64,000 nt of DNA from Caballeronia sp. M1242. Its GTDB lineage: Bacteria; Pseudomonadota; Gammaproteobacteria; Burkholderiales; Burkholderiaceae. The stretch covers positions 496,001 through 560,000 of the forward strand of contig NZ_CP071130.1 in assembly GCF_017220215.1 (NCBI RefSeq), given 5' to 3'. Of the stretch, positions 52,854 to 61,602 are shown one piece after another (position 1 is the stretch's first letter; each line of letters starts with the position of its first letter). The notes beneath the pieces are model-generated. The model had not been told where the DNA came from. It did no database searches and worked only from the letters and a program-made list of their open reading frames with translations. The translations under genes were made by a program, and so were the position numbers.

Positions 52854-54849
52854 ACGCGTCCGCCTCGATCATCGACACCATGCCGCGACGCAGTTCGGCC
52901 GGGCTCACCGGCTTGCTCAGCACGTCGTGATCGCAGGCGAGCGGCACGATGGTCGCCGCCGGCTCGCCCGTCACGACCAGGCAAGGGCAGGCGCGCCCGA
53001 GCTTGCGCGCGCCGAGCATCGCGACTTCGCGCGCGGTTTTCGCATCGCCCAAGCGGTAGTCGGTGATGATGAGATCAGGAAAGCGTTCGATGGTCGCGAG
53101 CATCGCTTCGTATTCTTCGAACGTCGCGGCCGAGTCGTAGAGCACGCCCCATTGCGAGAGCAGCGCCTCGGTGGAGGCGCGCACGAGACCGTCGTCCTCC
53201 ACGAGCAGCACATAGCGCCCGTCCAGTTGCGCCGCTTCGGCGGCTTCGGAGCGCGCCGGCGCGCGCGCGGACGGCTGATCGGGCGACGGCCCGCATAGCG
53301 GAATATCCACGGAGAAGCGCGAGCCGCGTCCTTCGGCGGACTTCAGTTCGATGCGGTGTTCGTCGAGCATCGAAATCACCGCATTCACGATCGACAGGCC
53401 GAGCCCCAGCCCCTTGTCGCGATCCTGTTCCGGGTTATCGACCTGAAAGAACGGCTGGAAAATGGCGTCGAAGTAATCGGCCGGTATGCCGATGCCGTTG
53501 TCGAGCACGTCGATACGCGCGCGCGTCGGCGAGCGCACCACGCCGACGATCACCGTCGGCTTCGCGCGCTTGGCGGTATCCGCGTACTTGATGCCGTTCG
53601 ACACGAGATTTGCCACCGCGCGGCCGAGCCAGTGCGCGTCGCTGCGCACGCACACGACATCGTCTTTCGGCAGGCGCAGGCGCAAGTCCACGCCACGGCT
53701 CTTGGCGAACGGGCGCAGCTGCTCGGCGGCTTCCTCGACGATCTCGCGGACATCGAAGACGTGATAGCGCGGCACGACGCGCCCCGATTCGAGCCGCGAC
53801 AAGTCCAGCACGGCGTTCAAGAGGCGCGCGAGAATCACCGACGAGCGCCCGCATTCGTTGATGAGCCGCTCCGCCTGATCGAATTCCTCGTTGCGAATGG
53901 CTTCGGCGGCCGCTTGCAGGAAGAGATTGAGCGCGTGCATCGGCTGCCGCAGGTCGTGCGTCGCGGCGGCGAGGAAGTTGGATTTCTCGCGGCTCGCCGT
54001 CTGCGCGGCGATCATCTGCTGTTCGCGCAGCGCGAGCAGCGCGTTGGTCTTCGTCTCCTGATCCTTCTTCGCGATTTCCAGTTCGCGGTTCTTGCGTTCC
54101 AGCGAGCCGTTCGCGCCGCGCAGTTCGTCGTTGAGCGACGCCAGCGCGCGCTCGGCGAGATACCGTTCCCGCGACACGCGCTCGGCGTGCGCACAGACGC
54201 CGTGCCCGACCACCACGACGTTGAACATATAGAAGAGCCCGGCGAAAAAATCCTCCGCGTTGAGCAGCCCGACGGTGATCTGCATGAAGACGACGGAGGC
54301 CATCGTGATGACGCCGACCATCAGCGCGGCGCGCGAGCGCAGATAGAAAAAGCTGAACTGGAAAAAAAGCGCGAGGTACAGGCCGATGAAGTACTGCGTG
54401 TAGTTGTACGGCGCGGGAGTGATCGCCACCATCGTCAGGATGAGGCACAGCAGGCCGTAAATGCCGGTGAGGATGACGCGGTGCGCCGTCGCGTGCGAGC
54501 GAAACGACGGCCGCAGCACCAGAAAGCCGACGCAGATGAGGAGCGCGACGCCGGCGAAGCGCAGCGCCAGAATGTCCGCGAGCCGCACGTTGAGCGCCTT
54601 GTTGCCGCGCACGAAGCTGAAATCCCACCACAGGAAGCACGTCCAGATGACGAGCGCGAGCAGCGCCGACGCGCGCCGGAACGCGCAGAACCGCTGGCTG
54701 TGGTCCTCCAGAAATTGCGCTTCGAGCGCGGCGTCGGCGAACGGCGCCGGAATCGACAGGTTGCGCACGAGACTCGCGCCGGCTTCGCGGGCGGCGGCGG
54801 TCAGGATTCCTTCGGCGCGCACGGAGGCGGCGCGTGGCGGGACGGCCAT
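52840..54849 (-). CDS. Multi-pass hybrid sensor histidine kinase/response regulator
   Basis: A 669-aa kinase from ATG 54849 (a TTG at 54876 is also open). Order: about 5-6 transmembrane segments (residues 60-220), coiled linker with LNDELRGANGSLERKNRELE, HisKA with phosphoacceptor His298 in TAATHDLRQPMHAL, N box (NLVSNGIKY), G boxes (DNGIGIPADYF, GLGLGLSIV), and a C-terminal receiver (LVEDDGLVRASTEAL, phosphoacceptor Asp in ITDYRLGD, Lys in LSKPVSP). No partner output regulator gene lies next to it. Confidence 0.88.
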   Translation of the reverse strand: MAVPPRAASVRAEGILTAAAREAGASLVRNLSIPAPFADAALEAQFLEDHSQRFCAFRRASALLALVIWTCFLWWDFSFVRGNKALNVRLADILALRFAGVALLICVGFLVLRPSFRSHATAHRVILTGIYGLLCLILTMVAITPAPYNYTQYFIGLYLALFFQFSFFYLRSRAALMVGVITMASVVFMQITVGLLNAEDFFAGLFYMFNVVVVGHGVCAHAERVSRERYLAERALASLNDELRGANGSLERKNRELEIAKKDQETKTNALLALREQQMIAAQTASREKSNFLAAATHDLRQPMHALNLFLQAAAEAIRNEEFDQAERLINECGRSSVILARLLNAVLDLSRLESGRVVPRYHVFDVREIVEEAAEQLRPFAKSRGVDLRLRLPKDDVVCVRSDAHWLGRAVANLVSNGIKYADTAKRAKPTVIVGVVRSPTRARIDVLDNGIGIPADYFDAIFQPFFQVDNPEQDRDKGLGLGLSIVNAVISMLDEHRIELKSAEGRGSRFSVDIPLCGPSPDQPSARAPARSEAAEAAQLDGRYVLLVEDDGLVRASTEALLSQWGVLYDSAATFEEYEAMLATIERFPDLIITDYRLGDAKTAREVAMLGARKLGRACPCLVVTGEPAATIVPLACDHDVLSKPVSPAELRRGMVSMIEADAFNGR

Positions 54850-55002
54850 CGTCGGGATCTCGAAAGAGCGGTGCAAGGGAGGTTAACTACTTTAGATGAA
54901 CGCTGCCATGTGGCAACGCCTTTTTTGCGGGCCGAGCCGCTACGGGCGGCAAAAACTGCGGTCTCGGGGATGGAGATTGATTTTCGGGAGCGCAGAAAGC
55001 CG

Positions 55003-55038
55003 AACGGCGAGCGGACTCAGTGCTTGCCGCTCGCCGTT
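55003..55038 (-). terminator. Hairpin after the Lys-rich 52-aa gene
   Basis: Perfect 12-bp stem AACGGCGAGCGG / CCGCTCGCCGTT with a 12-base loop, 55 bases beyond the stop of the minus-strand gene at 55093; read on that strand it is followed by CGGCTTTC, with only a short T run. Confidence 0.6.
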
Positions 55039-55092
55039 TCGAAGGACAGCCGTGACCGATCCCCGCGCTCGAGCGCGGTACCAGCCGATCAC

Positions 55093-55251
55093 TTACGACT
55101 TCGGTTTTGCTTTCGTGGTGCGCTTGCCGACGCTCATTTCCTTCGCGCTCGCGGTCTTCGCGGTGTTCGCTTTGTTGCCGGCGGTTTTCTTGCGGCTCGA
55201 CATTTCCGTGTCGGCGGGATGGCTCGCTTGAGCCTTACGCGGGGATGGCAT
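55093..55251 (-). CDS. 52-aa Lys/Ala/Thr-rich basic protein
   Basis: A small gene with a perfect AAGGAGG ribosome-binding site 8 bases before the ATG at 55251. The product (MPSPRKAQASHPADTEMSS at the start, ending RTTKAKPKS) has many Lys, Thr, Ala and Ser residues and no hydrophobic core, like histone H1-type C-terminal tails or AlgP-like proteins. Predicted to be disordered and to bind nucleic acid, by composition only. Too short for usual gene finding. Confidence 0.65.
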   Translation of the reverse strand: MPSPRKAQASHPADTEMSSRKKTAGNKANTAKTASAKEMSVGKRTTKAKPKS

Positions 55252-55392
55252 GGTGGACCTCCTTCAGTGAGTGTCGAAGCGACACACTGATAACCTTAGG
55301 ACGCGTGCAGCCGCTATTCAAGCGATCACGAATCCGAACGCGCCAAATCGCTTCTGACAGCGAAGCAATTGCACGCGCCAGGAGCGGCCGGT

Positions 55393-58203
55393 TCAGCCGA
55401 TCAGCTTCAGCCCCGCCGGCAAGGTCTCGCCGAACACGCGTCCTTCGTCGGCGCGATCGAGCGCGACGGTCTCGCTCACCATCGCGATCCACGATTGCGC
55501 GGCGCCCTGCGTCGTGAGCCGTTCGATGACGGCGGAGCGCACGTCGTCCGCGATGTCGCGCGAGCGGTCGCCGGTCATGCGCGCGATCTGCACCGCCGCG
55601 AACGCCGCAGGCTCGACCTTCTTCCAGTCGAGAGCGAGGATCGCATGAAGCCAGCGCGCGGCGACCTCCGGCGGCACGACGCCATGCGCGCTGCCATAGA
55701 ACGGCTGCCGCGCGCCGATGCGCCCGACCGCCCACCAGCTTTGCAGATTCTCCGAAGGCTTCTTCAGGCGCGTGAGCAGCCACTCGCCGACCTCGATCTT
55801 GCGCTCGACCGGCACGCGTTCGAGCGATGCCGCGAGCCGCACCATGTCCTCGTAGCCCGCGCGCGCCGCGCCCGCCGCGCGGCGATAGCGGCTCGTGCCG
55901 GGCGGCTGGAGCACGAAAGCCATGTCGTCGAGCAGACGCAGTTGCGCCGCTTCATCGAGCCCACCCGCCGCGCGCCGCCAGAGCGTCCACCATTCCGACC
56001 AGATCTGGTTCTCGTTGACGTACTGGATGCCCTGATCGAAGAGCGTCCACAGTTGCTCGACGCGCCATTCGTCGAGCGGATGCCCGAAGCCGGGACGCAT
56101 CGCATAGCCCGCGAGGTTGAGCCACAGGCGTTCGTGGTCAGCGCTGCGCCGACGCTTCTTCGCGCGGTCCCAGAGCGCGCCGAACAATTGGCGCAGCACC
56201 ACAATGTCCCACGTGTCGCGCGGGCCGAGCGCCTGTTCGAGCTGCGCGCGCAGCCGTTTCACTTCCTTCGGGGCGACGTCCTGCGCGCGCGTGCCGAAAG
56301 TGCGGTCGATCAGTTCGATGGCTTTCGGCAGCGCCGGATGCGTCTCTGCGGCGCCGGCATCGCCCTTCGGCTCTTCGCGGCGCAGCTGGAATTCGAGCAG
56401 CCAGCGTTGCGCGGGATCGTTGGTGGCGATGCAGTGCATTTCCAGCGTGCCGACTTCCGTGAGCGATGTCGTGAGCTGCACCGGCGTCTCGCTCGGCTTG
56501 CCGGCGCTCGCGTGGCCGCGCGGATCGACGACCGTCGCGATCGGCGGCAGGCGCACGAAGTCGCCGCCTGTGGCGCTCACATCGGCTATTTCGCCTGCGC
56601 GGTACGCGGTATCCGCCACCGACGAGACGAGGTGAAAGCGCACCGGCGCGCCGAGGCGCAGCGCGAAGGTGCGATCGGCGAGATGGATCGCCTGGCCTTC
56701 TTCGGTGCCGCGCGGCAGCACGCAGACGCCGCGCGATGCGTCGCCGTCTTCGTCCAGCAGCAGAAAGTAGCTGCGCGCCGAGCCGCCGCCGATCTTCGGC
56801 GCATGGCCCGCGCGCGCGAGCGCATAGGCGACCGCACCGCGCGCGACGGCCACGTCGGGATCGTCGTTCGCGAGCACGTGCACCGGCTCGCCGCGCCAGT
56901 GGCCGAGCGTATCGGCGACGCGTTTCGCGAGCGGCGCCGCGCGAAACACGCCGCCGTTCAGCAGCAGCGTGTCGGGAACGGGAAGGGCGTCATCGGCTTT
57001 CGAAGCTTCGCGCAACGCATCGCGCGAAGGCGTCGCATGTTGCGCGAGGAACGCCGCGACGTGGCGCGTGATCGCTGGATCGCTCGCATAAGGCAGCCCG
57101 AATTCCACGATGCCGGCACGCGTGCGCCCCGGCCGCTCGTTCTCGGACACGAGCGGAAAGAAGCCCTCGACGATGATCCGTTCGATCTCTTCGCGCGTCA
57201 CCTCCGCCGAGCGCGCGCCGCCGATCAGCTTCGATCCCGCGCCGAGCAGCGTAATGGACGCCGACGCGGGCGCGTTTTCGCCGAGCAACTGCTCCTTGGC
57301 GGCGCGGCACCGCTCGACCAGTTGCGACAGCCGCGCCGCCGACAGCCGCCCGTCGCCGCCCGCGAGCTGCTTCTCGACGAGATGCGCGAGCGCGAGGTCC
57401 ATGTTGTCGCCGCCGAGCATCAGGTGATTGCCGACGCCGATGCGCGTGAGACGCGGCTCTTCGCCGTCGCCGGCTTCGACCTGAATGAGCGTGAGATCGG
57501 TCGTGCCGCCGCCGACGTCGCAGATCAGCACGAGGCGCGTCTTCGCGAGTTCGTCGCCGAGCGTTTCGCGGTGGTGAAAGAGCCAGTCGTAGAACGCGGC
57601 CTGCGGTTCTTCGAGAAGCCGCAGCGCGTGAAGCCCGGCCATGCGCGCTGCTTCGACGGTGAGGGCGCGCGCGCCTTCATCGAAGGAAGCGGGCACGGTC
57701 AGCACGATGTCCTGCGCTTCGAGCGGCGCGTCGGAGAACTGCTGGTTCCATGCGGCGCGCACGTGCGCGAGATAGCTCGCGCTCGCGGCGACGGGCGAGA
57801 CTTTCGCGACGTCGTCGCTCGCGCCCCACGGCAGGATCGGCGCGACGCGATCCACCGATGCATGCGAGAGCCAGCTTTTCGCGCTCGACACGAGCCGCCC
57901 CGGCACCTGCGCGCCGAGATGGCGAGCCAGGCGGCCGACGACCGCGGGCGGCTCGGTCGCACAAGCCGGCGACCACGGCAATTGCACGTCACCCGGCGCG
58001 AGTTCCCCCGGCGCGGGGTGATACCGCAGCGACGGCAGCAGCGGCTGCGCGGCCACTTCGCCGGGACCGACGAGCTGCTCGACCGGAAACACGCGGATAT
58101 CGTTCGAGCCGGCCTCAGCATAGGCGACGACGGTATTGCTCGTCCCCAGGTCGATGCCGACGCGATACCGCGCGCCCGACGGCTTCTTCTTGCGCGCCGA
58201 CAC
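55393..58203 (-). CDS. Hsp70-family protein with C-terminal DUF3731
   Basis: A 936-aa Hsp70-like protein. The N-terminal actin-like ATPase has the phosphate motifs VGIDLGTSNTVVAY, ICDVGGGTTDLTLIQ and LLNGGVF. The region from about 600 onward is not the usual substrate-binding domain and matches the long DUF3731-type C-terminus (LWLNLAGYAMRPGFGHPLDEWR, YVNENQIWSEWWTLWRRAAGG). Start GTG at 58203, directly after the stop (TAA) of the upstream Hsp70 gene. Function unknown. Probably works with its paralogue and the DUF2760 protein as one system. Confidence 0.88.
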   Translation of the reverse strand: MSARKKKPSGARYRVGIDLGTSNTVVAYAEAGSNDIRVFPVEQLVGPGEVAAQPLLPSLRYHPAPGELAPGDVQLPWSPACATEPPAVVGRLARHLGAQVPGRLVSSAKSWLSHASVDRVAPILPWGASDDVAKVSPVAASASYLAHVRAAWNQQFSDAPLEAQDIVLTVPASFDEGARALTVEAARMAGLHALRLLEEPQAAFYDWLFHHRETLGDELAKTRLVLICDVGGGTTDLTLIQVEAGDGEEPRLTRIGVGNHLMLGGDNMDLALAHLVEKQLAGGDGRLSAARLSQLVERCRAAKEQLLGENAPASASITLLGAGSKLIGGARSAEVTREEIERIIVEGFFPLVSENERPGRTRAGIVEFGLPYASDPAITRHVAAFLAQHATPSRDALREASKADDALPVPDTLLLNGGVFRAAPLAKRVADTLGHWRGEPVHVLANDDPDVAVARGAVAYALARAGHAPKIGGGSARSYFLLLDEDGDASRGVCVLPRGTEEGQAIHLADRTFALRLGAPVRFHLVSSVADTAYRAGEIADVSATGGDFVRLPPIATVVDPRGHASAGKPSETPVQLTTSLTEVGTLEMHCIATNDPAQRWLLEFQLRREEPKGDAGAAETHPALPKAIELIDRTFGTRAQDVAPKEVKRLRAQLEQALGPRDTWDIVVLRQLFGALWDRAKKRRRSADHERLWLNLAGYAMRPGFGHPLDEWRVEQLWTLFDQGIQYVNENQIWSEWWTLWRRAAGGLDEAAQLRLLDDMAFVLQPPGTSRYRRAAGAARAGYEDMVRLAASLERVPVERKIEVGEWLLTRLKKPSENLQSWWAVGRIGARQPFYGSAHGVVPPEVAARWLHAILALDWKKVEPAAFAAVQIARMTGDRSRDIADDVRSAVIERLTTQGAAQSWIAMVSETVALDRADEGRVFGETLPAGLKLIG

Positions 58204-60099
58204 TTACAGGCCCGCGCCGTGATCCGCGCCGTGATTCGCGTTCGCGCTGCCGCGCACGTCGAACTCGACCTTCCAGCGTTCCTGCGACCCGCGCGGGACC
58301 GCTTCGAGTTCCAGCGTGCCGGCTTCCGTCACGCGCGCGTGCAGCTTGACCGGCACCACTTCGCCGGGCGTGCGTCCTTCGGACGGCAGCGACGCTTCGA
58401 TCTCTTCCAGTTCCTGCAATTCGTCCGGCTGCCAGTAATCGAGCAGCGTGCCGACCTGATCCTGCCTGCGCACCGACGAGCCGAAGAAGCGGAAATGCAC
58501 CGGCTCGCCGACGACGAGCCCGAACTCCTGCGCCGGCAACGCCGCGTCGGTGCCTTCCTCCATGCCGAACGGCGCGACGCACAGCGCGGACACCGGCGGC
58601 TCCAGTCCGGGCACGGCCGGCATCGCCGATTCGACCGCCACGTAATACGCCCGCGCCGTGCCGCCGCGAATGCGCACGCCCTTGCCACGCCGCACGTAGC
58701 CGTAATAGGCCGCGCCGCGTGCGACGGCGAGATCGAGGTCCGCGCCTTCGAGCAGCCGCGCGGGCGGCGCGTTCTCGGCGGCGAGCCACGCGTTGAGCGT
58801 CGTCATCACGCGTTCGACCAGCAAGTGCGACTTGAACACGCCGCCGTTGAACAGCACGGCGGTCGGGTGCAGGAGCGTCGCGCCGGGCGGCACGTCGCGC
58901 TGAATGCCCTCGACTTCGGCGAGCGCGTTCACTTGGCGGCCGAGGAACGCGGCCAGATGACGCGTGACGGCTGCATCCTGCGCATAGGGCAGCCCGAGTT
59001 GCGTGAGACCGACGCGAGCGCGCGCGACCGGGCGGGCGGACGCCTCCACTTGCGGAAAAAAGCCTTCGAGCAGAATCTGCGTGAGTTCGGCGCGCGTGAG
59101 TTCGGTGCGCAGCGACCCGCCGATCAGCTTCGAGCCGCGGCTCGGCACGACGAGCGGCACGGTGTCGGTATTGGGATCGGAGAGCAGCGTTTCCTTGGCC
59201 GAGCGGCACGCGTAGGTCAGCGCGCGCAACTGCCACGGGTCGGGCTGCGTGCCTTGCGCGCCGAGCTTGCGAGCGACGACGTGCGCGAGCGCCAGGTCCA
59301 TGTTGTCGCCGCCGAGCAGAATGTGCTCGCCGACGGCCACGCGATGCAGTTCCAGATTGCCTTCGCGCTCGACCACCGCGATCAGCGACAAGTCGGTCGT
59401 GCCGCCGCCGACATCGACGACGAGAATCACGTCGCCCACCTTGACCTGCTTGCGCCAGCCGCCGCCCGATTTCTGGATCCAGCTATAGAGCGCCGCTTGC
59501 GGTTCTTCGAGCAGCGTCATGCGTGCGTAGCCGGCGGCCGCGGCGGCTTCGGCCGTGAGCTCGCGGGCGGCGGGATCGAAGGAAGCGGGGATCGTCACCG
59601 TGACGTCCTGCTGATCGAACGGCGCGTCCGGATGCGCGTGGTTCCAGGCCTCGCGCAAATGCGTCAGATAGCGCACCGAGCTTTCCAGCGGCGACACGCG
59701 CTCGACTTCCTCGGGCGCGTCGGCCGGAAGGATCGCGGCGCGCCGGTCCACGCCGGGGTGGCACAGCCAGCTTTTCGCGCTCGACACGAGCCGGATGGGC
59801 GTGCCCGCGCCGCGGCTGCGCGCCAGTTCACCGACGATGAAGGGCCGCTCCTGCGTCCACGGCAGCGTGAGGTCGCCGGGCGCGAGTTCGTTCGGATGCG
59901 GCAAGTAGAGGAACGACGGCAGCAGATCGCGCTCCTCGGCGGCGCCGGGCGCGGTCAACTGGGCGATGGACAGCACGCCCTGCGCGGTCTTCTCGCCGTC
60001 GCTCGCGGACAAATCCACGTACGACAGCGCGCAATGCGTCGTGCCGAGATCGACGCCGATCGAATAGCGCGGCGTGTTTTGCTGGTCGAAGTCGCTCAT
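58204..60099 (-). CDS. Hsp70-family protein (paired with the DUF3731-type Hsp70)
   Basis: A 631-aa Hsp70-like ATPase: YSIGVDLGTTHCALSYVD, VVDVGGGTTDLSLIAVV, AVLFNGGVFKSHLL. The C-terminal part forms a beta-rich domain (VPVKLHARVTEAGTLELEAV) but lacks a canonical helical lid and ends in a Gly/His/Asp-rich tail. It overlaps the DUF2760 gene upstream by 4 bases and abuts the second Hsp70 gene, so the three are translationally coupled. Parts of the ATPase are similar between the two Hsp70s, suggesting an old duplication. Confidence 0.9.
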   Translation of the reverse strand: MSDFDQQNTPRYSIGVDLGTTHCALSYVDLSASDGEKTAQGVLSIAQLTAPGAAEERDLLPSFLYLPHPNELAPGDLTLPWTQERPFIVGELARSRGAGTPIRLVSSAKSWLCHPGVDRRAAILPADAPEEVERVSPLESSVRYLTHLREAWNHAHPDAPFDQQDVTVTIPASFDPAARELTAEAAAAAGYARMTLLEEPQAALYSWIQKSGGGWRKQVKVGDVILVVDVGGGTTDLSLIAVVEREGNLELHRVAVGEHILLGGDNMDLALAHVVARKLGAQGTQPDPWQLRALTYACRSAKETLLSDPNTDTVPLVVPSRGSKLIGGSLRTELTRAELTQILLEGFFPQVEASARPVARARVGLTQLGLPYAQDAAVTRHLAAFLGRQVNALAEVEGIQRDVPPGATLLHPTAVLFNGGVFKSHLLVERVMTTLNAWLAAENAPPARLLEGADLDLAVARGAAYYGYVRRGKGVRIRGGTARAYYVAVESAMPAVPGLEPPVSALCVAPFGMEEGTDAALPAQEFGLVVGEPVHFRFFGSSVRRQDQVGTLLDYWQPDELQELEEIEASLPSEGRTPGEVVPVKLHARVTEAGTLELEAVPRGSQERWKVEFDVRGSANANHGADHGAGL

Positions 60100-60689
60100 A
60101 GCTCCACCTCCGCCGGGGCGACGATGCTGGCGTCATGCGTCTGCGCGAGCTTCGGCAGGCGCGTTTCCTCGACCTTCCATCCGCGATGGCTGATGCTGCC
60201 GTTGAACGGCGGCTTGCCGACGACGTTGCCCGTAAGACGCACGGCGCTTGCATCGAAGCCGTCCGGCAGCGTGATGCGGCTGCCTTCCGCTTCGCTGCGC
60301 ACCGGCTTGATGGTGAAGTGCTCGCGCAGCACGGCACGGCAGCCGTCGTGCACGAGCCGCGCGGCCGCGCCGATATCGGCGTCGCTGTAGTTGGCGATGT
60401 CTTCTTCGACGAAATCGATGAAGCGGGCGTCGCGCTGAAGGAGGCCCAGCAACTGGAGCGCGGCGACCGGGCTCGCTTCCTTCAGCGGCGAGGGCGCGGG
60501 CGCGGCCGGGGCAACGGGCGCTGCGGCGGGAGCGGGCGTCTTGAAGGGCGCCTCGGGTGTTTGGGGCGCTTCGCCCGCTTCGCGCAGACGCTGCACGCGG
60601 CCGGCGAACGCGCTGTTGCCGAGGATGCCGAAAAACGCGCCGAAGGCGATGGACAGCCGGCCGAAAAAGGACGGATTCATGTCGGTCAT
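60096..60689 (-). CDS. DUF2760-domain protein
   Basis: A 197-aa protein with an N-terminal hydrophobic stretch (SFFGRLSIAFGAFFGILGNSAFAGRV), an Ala/Pro-rich linker, and the DUF2760 domain (ALQLLGLLQRDARFIDFVEEDIANYSDADIGAAARLVHDGCRAVL, and VVGKPPFNGSISHRGWKVEETRLPKL). It is the first gene of the Hsp70 operon, with GGAG 8 bases before the ATG at 60689. Function unknown; conserved association with paired Hsp70s suggests a shared complex. Confidence 0.85.
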   Translation of the reverse strand: MTDMNPSFFGRLSIAFGAFFGILGNSAFAGRVQRLREAGEAPQTPEAPFKTPAPAAAPVAPAAPAPSPLKEASPVAALQLLGLLQRDARFIDFVEEDIANYSDADIGAAARLVHDGCRAVLREHFTIKPVRSEAEGSRITLPDGFDASAVRLTGNVVGKPPFNGSISHRGWKVEETRLPKLAQTHDASIVAPAEVEL

Positions 60690-61602
60690 GGATGATGCTC
60701 CTGTAGGCCGCGTTCGAGGACGACCTCATCCTCGGGCGGCGCGGGTGGCCGAGTTCGGTGGCTGACCGGCCGCAAAGGGCCGGTTGCCGTGGATGCTGCG
60801 TCGGCGCGACATGCATCGCGCGCCGGTGAGACGAGCGCAAGAAACGCCGGGGCGTTCGTGCCTCATCCCGTTATTGTCCATGAAGTTGCGGATCACGCGG
60901 GAAAACATCCTGGCGGGCGGGTTTGGGCTGGCCGCTCGTCGGGGGCGCCGCGCGTGGGGGCGGCGCTCATTCTCGGGATTTGTGGGGGTAAGTCAAGGTG
61001 GGGTGTGCGTTTGCGCGTTGGCGCGGGGCGCATGGCTGAAGCGTCGAGCTTTCGCGGCCGGGCGGCGAATCGGGGCAAGTTCGGGGCTGGTAGCGGGTGC
61101 GACTGAGAGCGGGAGTTTGAGTCTGAGGGCAAGTCCACGCGCAGCTCAAGTCGTGATCTGAGCTCCGAGTCCCGAGCCCAGAGCCCAGAGCCCAGAGCCC
61201 AGAGCGGTAGCGCAAAGCCCCGGCTGCAAGCTGGCACGCGCAGACTGCAACCCGCGAGCCGCAAGCCGCGAGCCACAAGCCATGAGCGAGAAGCCAGAAG
61301 CCAGAAGCCAGAAGCCAGAAGCCAGAAGCCAGAAGCCAGAAGCCAGAAGCCAGAAGGCACAAGTCGATGGCGGCGCGCGACGCTACCGCGAACTTATTGA
61401 ACGAACGGCAATCGGTGGGGACGAGGCATCACACAAGCAGCGCGGACGACACCATCTAAACGGCGCTGCCATCACGGCACCGGCGATTGGTCATTCAGCG
61501 GAACCAGGCGGGGCGGAGCCGAAGCACGCACGCCGATTGCCCATCGCGGTGCGATCACCGATTCTTGGCTGGTGCGCCATCTCCGCCGCGATCGGCACCG
61601 CT
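60690..61602. repeat. Gene-free region with tandem heptanucleotide repeats
   Basis: No credible gene. Contains 4 copies of GAGCCCA at 61174-61201, degenerate GAGCC/AAGCC units at about 61245-61285, and 9 exact copies of AGAAGCC at 61289-61351. On the minus strand the repeats read as GGCTTCT units and translate to a repeating LLASGFW pattern, which I do not take as a protein. Slippage-prone array. Confidence 0.8.

Noticed and set aside
55369..60390. 1673-aa plus-strand open frame across the Hsp70 operon
   Set aside because: Antisense of three recognisable genes; its composition is Arg/Ala/Asp-rich with no domain. Long shadow frames are expected at this GC level.
60893..61362. Minus-strand frames with repeated LLASGFW units (a possible repeat protein)
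   Set aside because: Pattern follows from the 7-base repeat being read in all frames; no ribosome-binding site and no conserved domain beyond the repeat.
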